64,000 nt of DNA, from contig NZ_JHUV01000009.1 in NCBI RefSeq assembly GCF_000619805.1, positions 165,771 through 229,770 on the forward strand, written 5' to 3'. Shown piece after piece: positions 45,408 to 57,125 of the stretch. This DNA is from Sulfurihydrogenibium subterraneum DSM 15120 (lineage in GTDB: Bacteria; Aquificota; Aquificia; Aquificales; Hydrogenothermaceae). Made by a program: the position numbers and the translations under genes. Below the pieces are notes generated by a model. The model was not told where the DNA came from. It was given only the letters and a program-made list of their open reading frames with translations, and did no database searches. How positions within the stretch are numbered: position 1 is the first letter of the stretch; every line of letters starts with the position of its first letter.

Positions 45408-46643
45408 TTGCCTTTAATCGTTCAAAAGTACGGCGGAACTTCTGTAGGTAATATAGAAAGAATAAAAAATGTAGCAAAAAAAATAAAAAAAGCTGTAGAT
45501 GAAGGAAATCAAGTAGTGGTTGTTTCCTCTGCAATGACGGGAGAGACTGATAGATTAATAGGTCTTACAAGAGAGCTGTCAAGCAGACCAAACCCAAGAG
45601 AACAGGATATGGTTGTAGCAACTGGAGAGCAAGTTGCTATAGGTTTAGTTGCAATAGCACTTCAAGAGTTAGGTGTACCTGCTATTAGTTTAACAGGTTG
45701 GCAAGTACCTATCATAACAGACAACGTCCATACAAAAGCAAGGATAAAAAAGATAGATACCCATAGAATAAGAAAACATCTCGATGAAGGAAAAGTTGTT
45801 ATAGTAGCTGGATTTCAAGGTGTAAGTGAAGATGGAGATATTACAACCTTAGGTAGAGGAGGGTCTGATACTTCAGCGGTAGCTTTGGCTGCAGCGTTAA
45901 AGGCTGACGTATGTGAGATTTACACAGATGTTACTGGAGTTTTTACAGCAGACCCAAGAATAGTGGAAAATGCAAGGAAAATACCTGTAATATCTTACGA
46001 AGAAATGATGGAAATGGCATCTTTAGGCTCAAAAGTAATGCAGATAAGGTCTGTAGAGTTTGGAGCCAAGTATGGCGTTAAAATACATGTAAGGTCATCT
46101 TTTAATGATGAAGAAGGAACTTGGATAATGGAGGAGAATGAAGAGATGGAAAAAGTAGTAGTAAGAGGAATTTCTCACGAATTAAAAGAATCAAGAATAA
46201 CAGTTGTTAGAGTGCCTGACAAACCAGGTGTTGCTGCAAAACTTTTTAAAGCATTAGGAGAAAAAAATATAGTTGTTGACATGATAGTTCAAAACGTTTC
46301 CCACAAAGGGTTTACTGACATATCATTTACAGTTAACAAAACAGATGCAGATTATGCTGAAGAGATAGCAAGGGAAGTGGCAAAAGAAGTTGGAGCTGAA
46401 GATGTTGAAAGAAACGATAAAATTGCAAAAATCTCTGTTGTAGGTCTTGGTATGAAAACCCACTCAGGTGTTGCAGGAAAAATGTTTGAAGTCCTTTACA
46501 AAGAAGGAATTAACATATACGCAATTTCTACTTCTGAGATAAAGATATCTTGCCTTATAGATGAAAAGTATGCAGAGCTTGCAGTAAGAGCTCTTCACGA
46601 AGCATTTATAGAAAATATGGAAGGTGATATTCAGTATGAGTAA
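45408..46643 (+). CDS. lysC: Aspartate kinase
   Basis: This 411-residue enzyme phosphorylates aspartate, the first step toward lysine, threonine, methionine and diaminopimelate. [10 protein letters not shown] is the N-terminal kinase motif, [18 protein letters not shown] the central one, and two ACT domains (about 265-330 and 345-405, [15 protein letters not shown] and [15 protein letters not shown]) give feedback control. The start is TTG 45408 with AGGAGG 7 bases upstream. A TATAAT at 45370-45375 may be its -10. Confidence 0.96.
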   Translation: MPLIVQKYGGTSVGNIERIKNVAKKIKKAVDEGNQVVVVSSAMTGETDRLIGLTRELSSRPNPREQDMVVATGEQVAIGLVAIALQELGVPAISLTGWQVPIITDNVHTKARIKKIDTHRIRKHLDEGKVVIVAGFQGVSEDGDITTLGRGGSDTSAVALAAALKADVCEIYTDVTGVFTADPRIVENARKIPVISYEEMMEMASLGSKVMQIRSVEFGAKYGVKIHVRSSFNDEEGTWIMEENEEMEKVVVRGISHELKESRITVVRVPDKPGVAAKLFKALGEKNIVVDMIVQNVSHKGFTDISFTVNKTDADYAEEIAREVAKEVGAEDVERNDKIAKISVVGLGMKTHSGVAGKMFEVLYKEGINIYAISTSEIKISCLIDEKYAELAVRALHEAFIENMEGDIQYE

Positions 46644-48090
46644 AGTAAAAACCTTTACCTTTACAAAGGATATTAAAAAAGTTTTAGTTGCAAATAGAGG
46701 GGAGATAGCTACCAGGATAATTAGAGCCTGTAAAGAGCTTGGAATTAAAACTGTAGCTATTTACTCTGAAGCAGATGCAAAAAGTATATACGTTAAAAAA
46801 GCTGATGAAGCTTACCTAATTCCAGGAGACCCTATCCAAGCTTATTTAAACTATTTTAGAATAGTTGACCTTGCAAAACAAACAAAGTGTGATGCTATAC
46901 ATCCGGGATACGGATTTTTATCAGAGAACCCAGAGTTTGCAGAGTACTGCTGGAAACAAGGAATTATATCTATTGGACCTCATCCAGATCATATAGCTCT
47001 TTTTGGCGATAAAATGGCTGCTAAGAAAAAGATGAGAGAGCTTGGAGTACCTGTTTTACCAGGAAGTGATGAGCCTATTTCGGATATTAAAAAGGCAAAA
47101 AAGATAGCAGATGAAATAGGTTATCCAGTGATATTAAAAGCTGCCTTTGGTGGTGGCGGAAGAGGAATGAGAATAGTAAGAGAAGAGTCAGAATTTGAAG
47201 ATTTATTTAAATCTGCTTTCAACGAAGCTAAAAAGTTCTTTGGAAGAGGCGATGTATTTATAGAGAAGTATGTTGAAAATCCAAGACATATAGAAATACA
47301 AATAATGGCAGATAAGTACGGAAACGTAGTCCATTTAGGAGAAAGAGACTGTTCAATCCAAAGAAGACACCAAAAAGTAGTTGAGATAGCAAGGTCTCCA
47401 ACTTTAAACGAAGATGTAAAAAAAGAGTTATACAGAACTTCTGTGAAAGCAATGTTTAAAGTTGGATATGAAAATGTTGGAACAATAGAGTACCTTGTTG
47501 ATGAAAAAGATAATTTTTACTTTATTGAGATGAATACAAGACTTCAAGTTGAACACACTGTTACAGAAATGGTTACAGGTGTAGATATAGTCCAGCAGAT
47601 GATAAAAATAGCTCAAGGAGAAAAGTTAGGTTTTCTACAAGAAGACATATCAATGCGTGGATACGCAATAGAGTTTAGAGTTAATGCAGAAGACCCTAAA
47701 AGAAACTTTGCTCCATCGGTAGGTGCAATAACTTCTTACCACTCTCCAGGAGGACCTGGTGTTAGAGTAGACGCGGCTGTTTATAAAGATTACGTAATAC
47801 CCCCTTACTATGATTCTATGATAGCAAAACTATCAGTTTGGGCTTTAACATGGGATCAAGTTGTAAACAGGGCAAGAAGAGCTTTAGATGAGTTTATAGT
47901 TAGAGGAGTCCCTACAAACCTACCATTACTTAGAGCCATAGTTAGAGATGAAGATTTTATAAAAGGTAAGTTTACTACAAGATACATTGAAGAAAAACTC
48001 CCAACCTTTAACTTAGAGGATAAAACAGCTAATTTAGAAGATTTAGTAGCTGCAATAGCAGGAGCAATCGCTGCATACCATAAAATTTAA
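46636..48090 (+). CDS. Biotin carboxylase-type subunit (2-oxoglutarate/pyruvate carboxylase small subunit or AccC)
   Basis: This 484-residue ATP-grasp enzyme carboxylates biotin. Features: [36 protein letters not shown] loop [29 protein letters not shown], and [16 protein letters not shown]. The ATG at 46636 lies inside the lysC stop region. There is no biotin-carrier or carboxyltransferase domain, so it needs a separate partner, and none is encoded nearby. In Aquificales homologues serve CfiB of 2-oxoglutarate carboxylase as well as acetyl-CoA or pyruvate carboxylase; sequence alone does not decide. Confidence 0.9.
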   Translation: MSKVKTFTFTKDIKKVLVANRGEIATRIIRACKELGIKTVAIYSEADAKSIYVKKADEAYLIPGDPIQAYLNYFRIVDLAKQTKCDAIHPGYGFLSENPEFAEYCWKQGIISIGPHPDHIALFGDKMAAKKKMRELGVPVLPGSDEPISDIKKAKKIADEIGYPVILKAAFGGGGRGMRIVREESEFEDLFKSAFNEAKKFFGRGDVFIEKYVENPRHIEIQIMADKYGNVVHLGERDCSIQRRHQKVVEIARSPTLNEDVKKELYRTSVKAMFKVGYENVGTIEYLVDEKDNFYFIEMNTRLQVEHTVTEMVTGVDIVQQMIKIAQGEKLGFLQEDISMRGYAIEFRVNAEDPKRNFAPSVGAITSYHSPGGPGVRVDAAVYKDYVIPPYYDSMIAKLSVWALTWDQVVNRARRALDEFIVRGVPTNLPLLRAIVRDEDFIKGKFTTRYIEEKLPTFNLEDKTANLEDLVAAIAGAIAAYHKI

Positions 48091-49758
<1,668 letters not shown>

Positions 49759-49762
<4 letters not shown>

Positions 49763-50400
49763 AGCAGATTCAGCTATTTATGTTTGATTTAGACGGGACT
49801 TTACTTGACTCATCAGAAGATATAGCCATTGCGGTAAATTACGCATTTGAAAAGTTAAGTATTCCACAAAAAACCACTCAAGAGATAGTGTCAAAAGTAG
49901 GATACGGGGCTAAAAAACTTATAGAAGACTTAATACCAGATTACCCACAGGACATTAAAGAGAAAGCTTTAGAACTTTTTAGAGAATTTTACTACAAAAA
50001 CCCCGTTATTTACTCAAAACTTTACGAAGGTGCTCAAGAAACGGTTATAAAATTAAAAGAGAGTGGAAAATCAGTAGCGGTAATTACAAACAAGTACGAA
50101 GAATTATCAAAAAAAATATTAGATAAACTGGAAATTTTAAACTACATAGATTTAGTTGTTGGAGCTGATACAACACCTGAAAAAAAACCAAGTCCTTTAC
50201 CAGTTTTTTACGCTTTAGAAAAGCTAAAACCTGAAAAACAAAACTCAATTCTTATTGGAGATAGTGAAACAGATATCTTAACAGCAAAAAATTCACAGAT
50301 AAAAAGCTGTCTTGTTTTACACGGTTATGGAAATAAACAGCTTGCTTTATCTTTAAATCCAGATTACGTAATAAATAGCCTAAAAGAAATAGAGGTGTGA
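49759..50400 (+). CDS. gph: HAD-family hydrolase, probable phosphoglycolate phosphatase
   Basis: This 213-residue phosphatase has motif I FDLDGTLLDSSEDIA with the nucleophile Asp, motif II AVITNK, motif III KPSPLPV with the Lys, and motif IV IGDSETDILTAK. The helical cap (about 20-80) is the Gph type. Phosphoglycolate phosphatase clears the product of DNA repair and oxygenase reactions; relatives act on other small phosphoesters, so the substrate is tentative. The start is inside the preceding stop (ATGA). Confidence 0.85.
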
Positions 50401-50402
50401 TT

Positions 50403-51170
50403 ATGGCTCAAAATTGGAGAACAAAAATATCTTTTAACACCAAAGAAGAGACTTACATAAGAGGATATCCTTTAACCCAGATGATAGGAAAACTTTCATT
50501 TTCTGAAGGCATCTATCTACTTTTAAAAGGAGAGCTCCCAACAGAAAAAGAAAAAAAGATGTTTGATGCAATATTCGTATCTGTTATAGACCACGGAGTA
50601 GCTCCACCTTCAGTAGTTGCACTTAGAAACGTTATATCAGGAGGAAATAGTCTTCATGTAGGAGTGGCAACTGGAGTCCTTACATTTGGAGATTACCACG
50701 GTGGAGCTTTAGAAGATGCTATGAGATTTTTGCAAGAGTATGCAAAAGATGAGGAAGATGTAGAAGCTGTCGCTACAAGACTTGCAGAGAAAGTAGTAAA
50801 AGAAAAGTGGAAAATATCAGGATTTGGACATAAATATTACAAAGACTTTGACCCAAGGACAAAAAAACTTATGGATTTAGCAAAGGAGCTTGGACTTTTT
50901 GGAATACATTGCAGACTTGCTCTATCTTTAGAAGAAGAAATATACAAGCTAAAAGGTAAAAAACTTGTGTTAAATGTAGACGGTGCAATTGCTGCTATCA
51001 CTTCTGATATGGGGTTTGATTACAGACTTGGAAAAGGATTTTTTATAATAGGAAGAATTCCAGGACTTGTTGCCCACGCCTTTGAAGAACTAACCCAAGA
51101 GCCACCTTTCAGAAGGTTAGATGAAGAAGAGATTGAATACCAAGGGCATCCACCGAGAAACCTTGAATAG
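50403..51170 (+). CDS. ccl: Citryl-CoA lyase (short citrate-synthase homologue)
   Basis: The 255 residues correspond to the catalytic C-terminal part of citrate synthase, missing its large N-terminal domain. The family residues appear as DHGVAPPS, GFGHKYYKDFDPRTKK (His near 142), and LNVDGAIAAITSDMGF (Asp near 192). In Hydrogenobacter thermophilus a protein of this size, citryl-CoA lyase, splits citryl-CoA into acetyl-CoA and oxaloacetate as the last step of the reductive TCA cycle. GAGGTG overlaps the gph stop and fixes ATG 50403. Citryl-CoA synthetase genes are not in the window. Confidence 0.87.
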   Translation: MAQNWRTKISFNTKEETYIRGYPLTQMIGKLSFSEGIYLLLKGELPTEKEKKMFDAIFVSVIDHGVAPPSVVALRNVISGGNSLHVGVATGVLTFGDYHGGALEDAMRFLQEYAKDEEDVEAVATRLAEKVVKEKWKISGFGHKYYKDFDPRTKKLMDLAKELGLFGIHCRLALSLEEEIYKLKGKKLVLNVDGAIAAITSDMGFDYRLGKGFFIIGRIPGLVAHAFEELTQEPPFRRLDEEEIEYQGHPPRNLE

Positions 51171-51172
51171 TA

Positions 51173-53140
51173 ATGAACTTAGAAAAGGATAAAACAAAGA
51201 GAAACCTTCTTATATTCTTCATTTCGTTTATACTGTTTTTAGGTGGAAACTACTACATTTTTAGCAAACTTGAAAAAGTTAAAGATGTACTTAATCCTTA
51301 TCTGTTTTTGTTTATTTTAAACATTGACGTAATTTTTTTCATAATCATCTTTGCATCTTTACTTAGATACATTATAAAAATATTTTTCCAAGAAGGTATC
51401 AAAGGAAAACTACGGCTTAAACTTACAGTAATACTGGTATTAATGATTATTATCCCTTCAATGATACTTTTTACAGTGTCTGTATCTATAATATCCAGCG
51501 CTACAAACCTCTGGTTTTCTGGAAAAGTAGGAAATGCACTTGGTAAATTAGACACGATAATAACTCAAAATATTACATCTAATCAAGAATGGGTTCTTAA
51601 AGTATATAAATCTATTAAAGAAGGTGTGATACACCCAAAAGACACAGTAGATTTTTTAGGACTTAGAACAGTTGCTATAAACGATAACGAAGGAAGACTC
51701 TTAGAATTTTACGGAAAACCTTACGATAGAGAGATACTAAATGCTCTTGGAAAAGAAGGTTTTACAATATATCAAAATAAGGTTGTTTATCAAGACAAAT
51801 TAGATAATGATAGAAAAATACTTTTAGTTTACGAGCTTCCAAAAGATATAATCCTTTCAAAAGAAGATACGGCTTTAATCCTTGAAATTTACAACCAACT
51901 GAGATTTTACAAAACACCTATCCGTATAGGCTACATTCTTATATTACTTACAATTACCATATCTGTTATATTTGCTGCCTTTTGGCTCAGTAGATTTATA
52001 ATAACAAATATAACAAAACCAGTAGAAGCTCTTGTAGATGCTTCTAAAAGACTTTCTGAAGGGGACTTGTCTATAAAGATAAACTTGAAAGCTCAAGATG
52101 AGTTTGGAATCTTAATAGAAGAGTTTAATAAAATGGTAGATAGATTAAACATTCTTTATAAAAAGTTAGAGGAAAGAAACAACATACTTAGAAAAAATAA
52201 AGAGTATTTAGAGGCAATTTTAAACAACATAAGAGCAGGTGTAGTTTACTCTTCTGAAGACAGTAAAATAGAAAACATAAATCTTTCTGCTAAATCTATC
52301 TTAGGAGAAAGCATTGAAAAGTTCAAAAGAAAGCACATAAAAGACTTTGCTAATGAGTACAAACTGGATTTATCTAACGAAAAAGAACAGATATTAGATA
52401 TAAACGGCAAAACTTTAATAATTAAAATAACACATATATCAAAAGATGGATATGTTATAGTTTTTGATGACATTACAGATATAATATCAGCGCAAAAACT
52501 GAAAATGTGGAAAGAAGTAGCCCAGAGAATAGCCCATGAAATCAAAAACCCACTCACACCAATAAAACTCTCTGCAGAGAGGATAATAAACCAGTGGAAA
52601 AAGAAAAATCCAAATATAGACCAAATTATAGAAAAATCAACTTCAATTATAATCTCTGAAACAGAACATCTATCTCAGCTTGTTAGGGAGTTTAACCAGT
52701 TTGGTCTTTCCTTCTCAGATTTTGAAAAAGAAAGTTTAGACTTATGTCAGCTTCTGAATGAAACAGCTGAAAGCTACATAGATGAACGTTTTAAGGTTGA
52801 GATAGAGTGTTTGTATAAACCTGTAATTAAAGGAAATAAAAAACTTTTAAAACAAGCATTTTCAAACATAATTCAAAACTCCTACGAAGAAGCTGATTAC
52901 TTAAAAATAACTGTCAAATCTGAAGAAAACAGTGTATTAATTTTATTTGAAGACAATGGAAAAGGAATACCAAAAGAAGATTTAGATAAAATATTTATAC
53001 CATATTACTCTAAAAAACCTAAAGGTAGTGGGCTTGGAATGGCTATTACAAAAGAGATAATAGAAAATCACGGTGGTAAAATACAAGCTTTAGAAAGCAA
53101 TAAAGGTGCAAAGATTTTAATAATACTCAAAGAGGAATAA
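51173..53140 (+). CDS. NtrY-like membrane sensor histidine kinase
   Basis: The 655-residue kinase has three N-terminal transmembrane segments, an extracytoplasmic region (about 110-245), a fourth membrane segment (about 258-280), a HAMP domain (FIITNITKPVEALV to FNKMVDRL), a PAS-like region, and the kinase core with the phosphorylated His at about 455 (AQRIAHEIKNPLTPIKLS). The ATPase domain ends with FEDNGKGIP and GSGLGMAIT. It resembles NtrY, which senses nitrogen status or redox. No receiver gene is adjacent, so it is an orphan. It begins 2 bases after ccl. Confidence 0.9.
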   Translation: MNLEKDKTKRNLLIFFISFILFLGGNYYIFSKLEKVKDVLNPYLFLFILNIDVIFFIIIFASLLRYIIKIFFQEGIKGKLRLKLTVILVLMIIIPSMILFTVSVSIISSATNLWFSGKVGNALGKLDTIITQNITSNQEWVLKVYKSIKEGVIHPKDTVDFLGLRTVAINDNEGRLLEFYGKPYDREILNALGKEGFTIYQNKVVYQDKLDNDRKILLVYELPKDIILSKEDTALILEIYNQLRFYKTPIRIGYILILLTITISVIFAAFWLSRFIITNITKPVEALVDASKRLSEGDLSIKINLKAQDEFGILIEEFNKMVDRLNILYKKLEERNNILRKNKEYLEAILNNIRAGVVYSSEDSKIENINLSAKSILGESIEKFKRKHIKDFANEYKLDLSNEKEQILDINGKTLIIKITHISKDGYVIVFDDITDIISAQKLKMWKEVAQRIAHEIKNPLTPIKLSAERIINQWKKKNPNIDQIIEKSTSIIISETEHLSQLVREFNQFGLSFSDFEKESLDLCQLLNETAESYIDERFKVEIECLYKPVIKGNKKLLKQAFSNIIQNSYEEADYLKITVKSEENSVLILFEDNGKGIPKEDLDKIFIPYYSKKPKGSGLGMAITKEIIENHGGKIQALESNKGAKILIILKEE

Positions 53141-53141
53141 T

Positions 53142-55469
53142 ATGAATATTAAAAAAGTTTTTTACGAAGATTTATTATTAGACATAAAACTTGATAAATC
53201 TACAAAAGATGTAGAACCTAAACCAGTATTTTTCGGCCAAGAACGTGTTGAAAATGCTTTTAGAATTGGATTAAGTGTAAAAAAGGAAGGCTATAACTTA
53301 TATGTAGCAGGTCCCGATGGAATAGGAAGAACTATTTACACTAAAAATAGACTTGAAGAAGAGGCATTAAAGTATCCAACACCTGAGGATATTATTTACT
53401 ATTATGATTTTGAAAATCCTTTTCGTCCAAAATTTTTAAAGGTAAAAGCTGGATTAGGAAAAATACTTGTATCTCTTGTAGATGAAGTTTTGAATATTTT
53501 GAAAAGAGAAGTTTACAAAATATTTGAGAGTAAAGAATACGAAGATGAAGAAGCTAATATATTAAGGTCTGTAGAGGAAAAAAGAGAAGAACTATTTGAA
53601 AGCTTAAGAGATGAAGCACAAAAATATAACCTTGGAGTGATCATAACTCCAAGAGGAATAGAACTTTTTCCGATAATTAATGGTAGAGTTATAACAAACT
53701 TAAAAAACCTATCAGAAAAACAGTTTGAAGAGTATCAAGAGAATCTTGATAAATTTGATTCTAAATTCAGGGATTATATAAGGCAACTTAGAGAATTAGA
53801 TCATCAAGTTGAGGATCTTTTAAAAAGTTTAAAAGTTAAAGTCTCAAAATTTAAAATAGACAGTATATACTATAAATTAGAGAAAACTTTTGAAAATAAC
53901 CCACAAATTCTCAATTTTATTGAATATCATAAAAAGAATGTTATTGAAAATATAGATGTATTTATAGAACTAAGATATGCAGAAAAAAATCCATTTGTAT
54001 TAAAGAGTTTAGAAAAAGAATTAGAAAGTTTTCAACTTAATCTTATAGTAGATAACTCTAATACAAAAGGAGCTCCTATAATAATAGAGACAAATCCAAG
54101 TTTTAAAAATCTCTTTGGAGGTATAACATACCAAGCAGAATTGGGAGTTCTTTATGCAAATCATAAAAATATATTTGCAGGCAGTTTTCATAAAGCAAAC
54201 GGTGGTTTTCTTGTTTTGTACATAAAAGACCTTTTAAAAAATATCTTCTTATGGGAAGCTTTTAAAAAGGCTATAGTAAATAAAGAAGTTTACATAAATC
54301 AAGATTACACCTTAGGATTGTACTCCTTACAAGTTGGATTGGATCCAGAGCCAATTCCTTTAGATATTAAAGTAATTTTAATTGGTGATAGTTTTACTTA
54401 TGACCTTTTATCTGAATATGACCCAGAATTTAAAAAAATTTTTAAGATAAAAGCAGAATTCAATCCGATAGTAAAAATTAACGATGATATCCTAAATAAA
54501 TTTCCAACTTTAGTTAAAAATATAGTATCTTCTGAAGATTTAAAAGATGTTTCAAAAGAAGGTTTACAAGAGCTTTTAAAATTCTCTATCTATAAATCAG
54601 GTAGTAGAGAAAAAGTAAACTTGAATTTTAGCTTAATAACAGACATTTTGAGAGAGGCAAGTGCTATTTCAGATTCTCAATTAATACAACCAGAAGATAT
54701 AAAGTCTGTAATAAAAGACAAATTGTTTAGAGAAAATTTGATAGAAGAGAAAATTTTTGAACTTATAAACGAAGGAAAGATAATAATAGATATAGATAAT
54801 AAAAAAGTTGGTCAGGTATATGGTCTTTCTGTTTATGAAGTTGGTAATTTATCCTTTGGAAAACCTACAAGAATTACTGCATCAGCATATATAGGAGAAA
54901 AAGGAATAATAAACATAGAAAGAGAAGTTGAATTAAGTGGTCCTATACACGATAAAGGAGTATTAATACTATCTGGTTATTTAGGTAAAAAGTATGGTAC
55001 AGATTTTCCTTTAGCATTAAACTGTAGTATCACTTTTGAACAGTCCTATGGCGAAGTAGAAGGAGACAGTGCATCTTTAGCAGAATTAATTGCTATTTTA
55101 TCAGAGATTGGTGAGGTACCTGTTAGACAAAATATTGCTGTTACAGGGTCAGTAGATCAACATGGAAACGTTCAACCTGTTGGTGGAATAAAAGAAAAGA
55201 TAGAAGGATTCTTTAAAGTATGTAAAATAAAAGGATTGACAGGTAAAGAGGGAGTTATTATACCTTTAAAAAACAAAGATAATCTGTTATTAGACGAAGA
55301 AGTAATACAAGCTGTTAAAGATGATAAATTTAACATATTCTTTGTGGAAAATGTAGATGAAGCTATTTTTATTCTATCAGAGCTTGACCCATTAGACTTC
55401 CACAGAAAAGTGAAATTACGCTTAGAAGAATTTTATAAGAATTCTACAAAATTTTTTAAAGGTAAATAA
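53142..55469 (+). CDS. Lon-like protease with AAA_32-type ATPase region (LonC/LonB-like)
   Basis: The 775-residue protein has a diverged AAA+ module and a C-terminal Lon peptidase domain. The P-loop reads AGPDGIGRT (about 56-64), with Arg63 where Lys is expected. The middle (120-330) is a long helical insertion. The peptidase has the Ser-Lys dyad: GEVEGDSAS (Ser about 643) and PVGGIKEKIEGFF (Lys about 684). Related LonC from Meiothermus works without ATP, so this one may too. It starts 1 base after the kinase gene and its stop abuts the convergent mraY stop. Confidence 0.87.
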   Translation: MNIKKVFYEDLLLDIKLDKSTKDVEPKPVFFGQERVENAFRIGLSVKKEGYNLYVAGPDGIGRTIYTKNRLEEEALKYPTPEDIIYYYDFENPFRPKFLKVKAGLGKILVSLVDEVLNILKREVYKIFESKEYEDEEANILRSVEEKREELFESLRDEAQKYNLGVIITPRGIELFPIINGRVITNLKNLSEKQFEEYQENLDKFDSKFRDYIRQLRELDHQVEDLLKSLKVKVSKFKIDSIYYKLEKTFENNPQILNFIEYHKKNVIENIDVFIELRYAEKNPFVLKSLEKELESFQLNLIVDNSNTKGAPIIIETNPSFKNLFGGITYQAELGVLYANHKNIFAGSFHKANGGFLVLYIKDLLKNIFLWEAFKKAIVNKEVYINQDYTLGLYSLQVGLDPEPIPLDIKVILIGDSFTYDLLSEYDPEFKKIFKIKAEFNPIVKINDDILNKFPTLVKNIVSSEDLKDVSKEGLQELLKFSIYKSGSREKVNLNFSLITDILREASAISDSQLIQPEDIKSVIKDKLFRENLIEEKIFELINEGKIIIDIDNKKVGQVYGLSVYEVGNLSFGKPTRITASAYIGEKGIINIEREVELSGPIHDKGVLILSGYLGKKYGTDFPLALNCSITFEQSYGEVEGDSASLAELIAILSEIGEVPVRQNIAVTGSVDQHGNVQPVGGIKEKIEGFFKVCKIKGLTGKEGVIIPLKNKDNLLLDEEVIQAVKDDKFNIFFVENVDEAIFILSELDPLDFHRKVKLRLEEFYKNSTKFFKGK

Positions 55470-56537
55470 TTATCTAATCTTTAATGTTGATAAAGCGATA
55501 ATCGATAAAAGAAGAGATATTATCCATACTCTTACGACTATTTTTGGTTCAGGAATACCGTGAAGCTCAAAATGGTGGTGTATAGGAGCCATTTTAAATA
55601 GTCTTTTACCACCTGTTAACCTGTAGTAGCCTACTTGAGCTATAACAGATAACGTTTCTAATACAAATATACCACCTACTATTGCTAAAACAATTTCTTG
55701 TTTTGTTATTATAGATGTAAGACCTAAAACAGCTCCTATAGATAGAGCTCCTGCATCTCCCATAAACATTTCAGCCGGAAAAGAGTTAAACCATAAAAAC
55801 CCAAGTCCTGCACCAAGTAAAGCCATAAGAAAGACTGTTATCTCTCCACTACCTTCTACATAAGGAACTATAAGGTATTTAGATAAGACGATATTTCCAC
55901 TTATGTAAGCAAATATAGCAAAAGTAGAAACTGATATTAAAGAAGGTCCTATTGCCAATCCATCAAGTCCATCTGTTAAGTTAACAGCGTTTGACGCACC
56001 TACTATTATGAATATCATTAAAGGTATGTAAAAAATACCTAAATCTATACTTAAATTTTTAAAAAACGGAAAATATAAAATAGTATTAAACTTCGGATAT
56101 ATGTATAAAGCTACAGATATTAAAGTTGATGATACAAGTTGCATCAAAAATTTTGCTTTAGAAGACAAACCTTTTTTATCTTTGACTTTTTTGTAATCAT
56201 CTAAAAACCCAATAAAACCAAAGGATAAAAATGTAAACATTAAAAGCCAGATATAAATGTTGTCAAGACGACACCATAGAACAGATGTAAATAATACAGA
56301 TAACAGTATTAAAACTCCTCCCATTGTAGGTGTGTGTTTTTTTATCTGATGCCAATCAGGAGTATCTTGTCTTACATATCCACCTTGTTTATTTTGGAAA
56401 ACTTTTAATCTTTCTATAACATAAGGACCTAAGACTAACGATATAAAAAATGCCGTCAGTAAAGCGTAAAAACCCCTAAAAGTTATATACTTAAATATAT
56501 TAATGTCTAAATACTCATAAAATAAATGGTAAAACAT
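55470..56537 (-). CDS. mraY: Phospho-N-acetylmuramoyl-pentapeptide transferase
   Basis: This 355-residue membrane enzyme makes lipid I for peptidoglycan. About ten transmembrane segments are visible, with the catalytic Asp pair in GFLDDYKKVKDKKGLS, NAVNLTDGLDGLA, WFNSFPAEMFMGDAG, and the PIHHHFE loop near the C-terminus. The length matches the family. It is not in an mra/mur cluster here. Confidence 0.97.
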   Translation of the reverse strand: MFYHLFYEYLDINIFKYITFRGFYALLTAFFISLVLGPYVIERLKVFQNKQGGYVRQDTPDWHQIKKHTPTMGGVLILLSVLFTSVLWCRLDNIYIWLLMFTFLSFGFIGFLDDYKKVKDKKGLSSKAKFLMQLVSSTLISVALYIYPKFNTILYFPFFKNLSIDLGIFYIPLMIFIIVGASNAVNLTDGLDGLAIGPSLISVSTFAIFAYISGNIVLSKYLIVPYVEGSGEITVFLMALLGAGLGFLWFNSFPAEMFMGDAGALSIGAVLGLTSIITKQEIVLAIVGGIFVLETLSVIAQVGYYRLTGGKRLFKMAPIHHHFELHGIPEPKIVVRVWIISLLLSIIALSTLKIR

Positions 56538-56549
56538 TAAATCTCCTTT

Positions 56550-57125
56550 TTAACATCTATTGATAGAAAAAAGCCTGTCTAAAATAATAGCAGCTGCATT
56601 TCTTACAGATAAATGATTGTAATCTCCCGGACCTAATATAGGTTCTAAAACATAATCACAGCTTTCAACTAATTCAGAAGGCATACCCCAACCTGTTCCA
56701 AGTAAAATAAGGTACACATCATCTTTTTTGCTTAAAATTTCTCTCATTTGTGAATAACTTACAGTTTGTGGATACCTCTTTGCTGATGTTGCTATCAATT
56801 TTGGATACTTCCCTTTCTCTTTTTTTATTTTCTCTAACATCTCTGTAATAGAAGAAACGACTCTTACCAAACTACCTGCCATAGACCTTCTTGGGTTAAA
56901 AGAGGCTCCAAAACCTTCTGTCCAATATTTTATTTGCTCTTTTATAACAAACTGCTGGGCTTCTAATGGTTGTACTATATAATAACCAGCAAGTTCATAG
57001 GTTCTTGCTGGTCTTGCCACATCATGAAAGTCTAAAGTTGTAAAAGATGTACATACCCATTTTTTTTCTTTATTTAAAGCAGGATAATGAACTACAGATA
57101 CGTAAACATGGTCGTTATGCATCAT
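56550..57125 (-). CDS. SPOUT-class RNA methyltransferase (PF09936-like)
   Basis: The 191-residue protein matches the SAM-dependent RNA methyltransferase family PF09936/COG4752 in pattern: [18 protein letters not shown] at the N-terminus, [15 protein letters not shown], and a C-terminal trefoil-knot region [16 protein letters not shown] followed by [19 protein letters not shown]. The RNA target is unknown. The two Met codons at 57125 and 57122 lie within the cimA 3' end, after GGAGAG. Confidence 0.83.
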   Translation of the reverse strand: MMHNDHVYVSVVHYPALNKEKKWVCTSFTTLDFHDVARPARTYELAGYYIVQPLEAQQFVIKEQIKYWTEGFGASFNPRRSMAGSLVRVVSSITEMLEKIKKEKGKYPKLIATSAKRYPQTVSYSQMREILSKKDDVYLILLGTGWGMPSELVESCDYVLEPILGPGDYNHLSVRNAAAIILDRLFSINRC

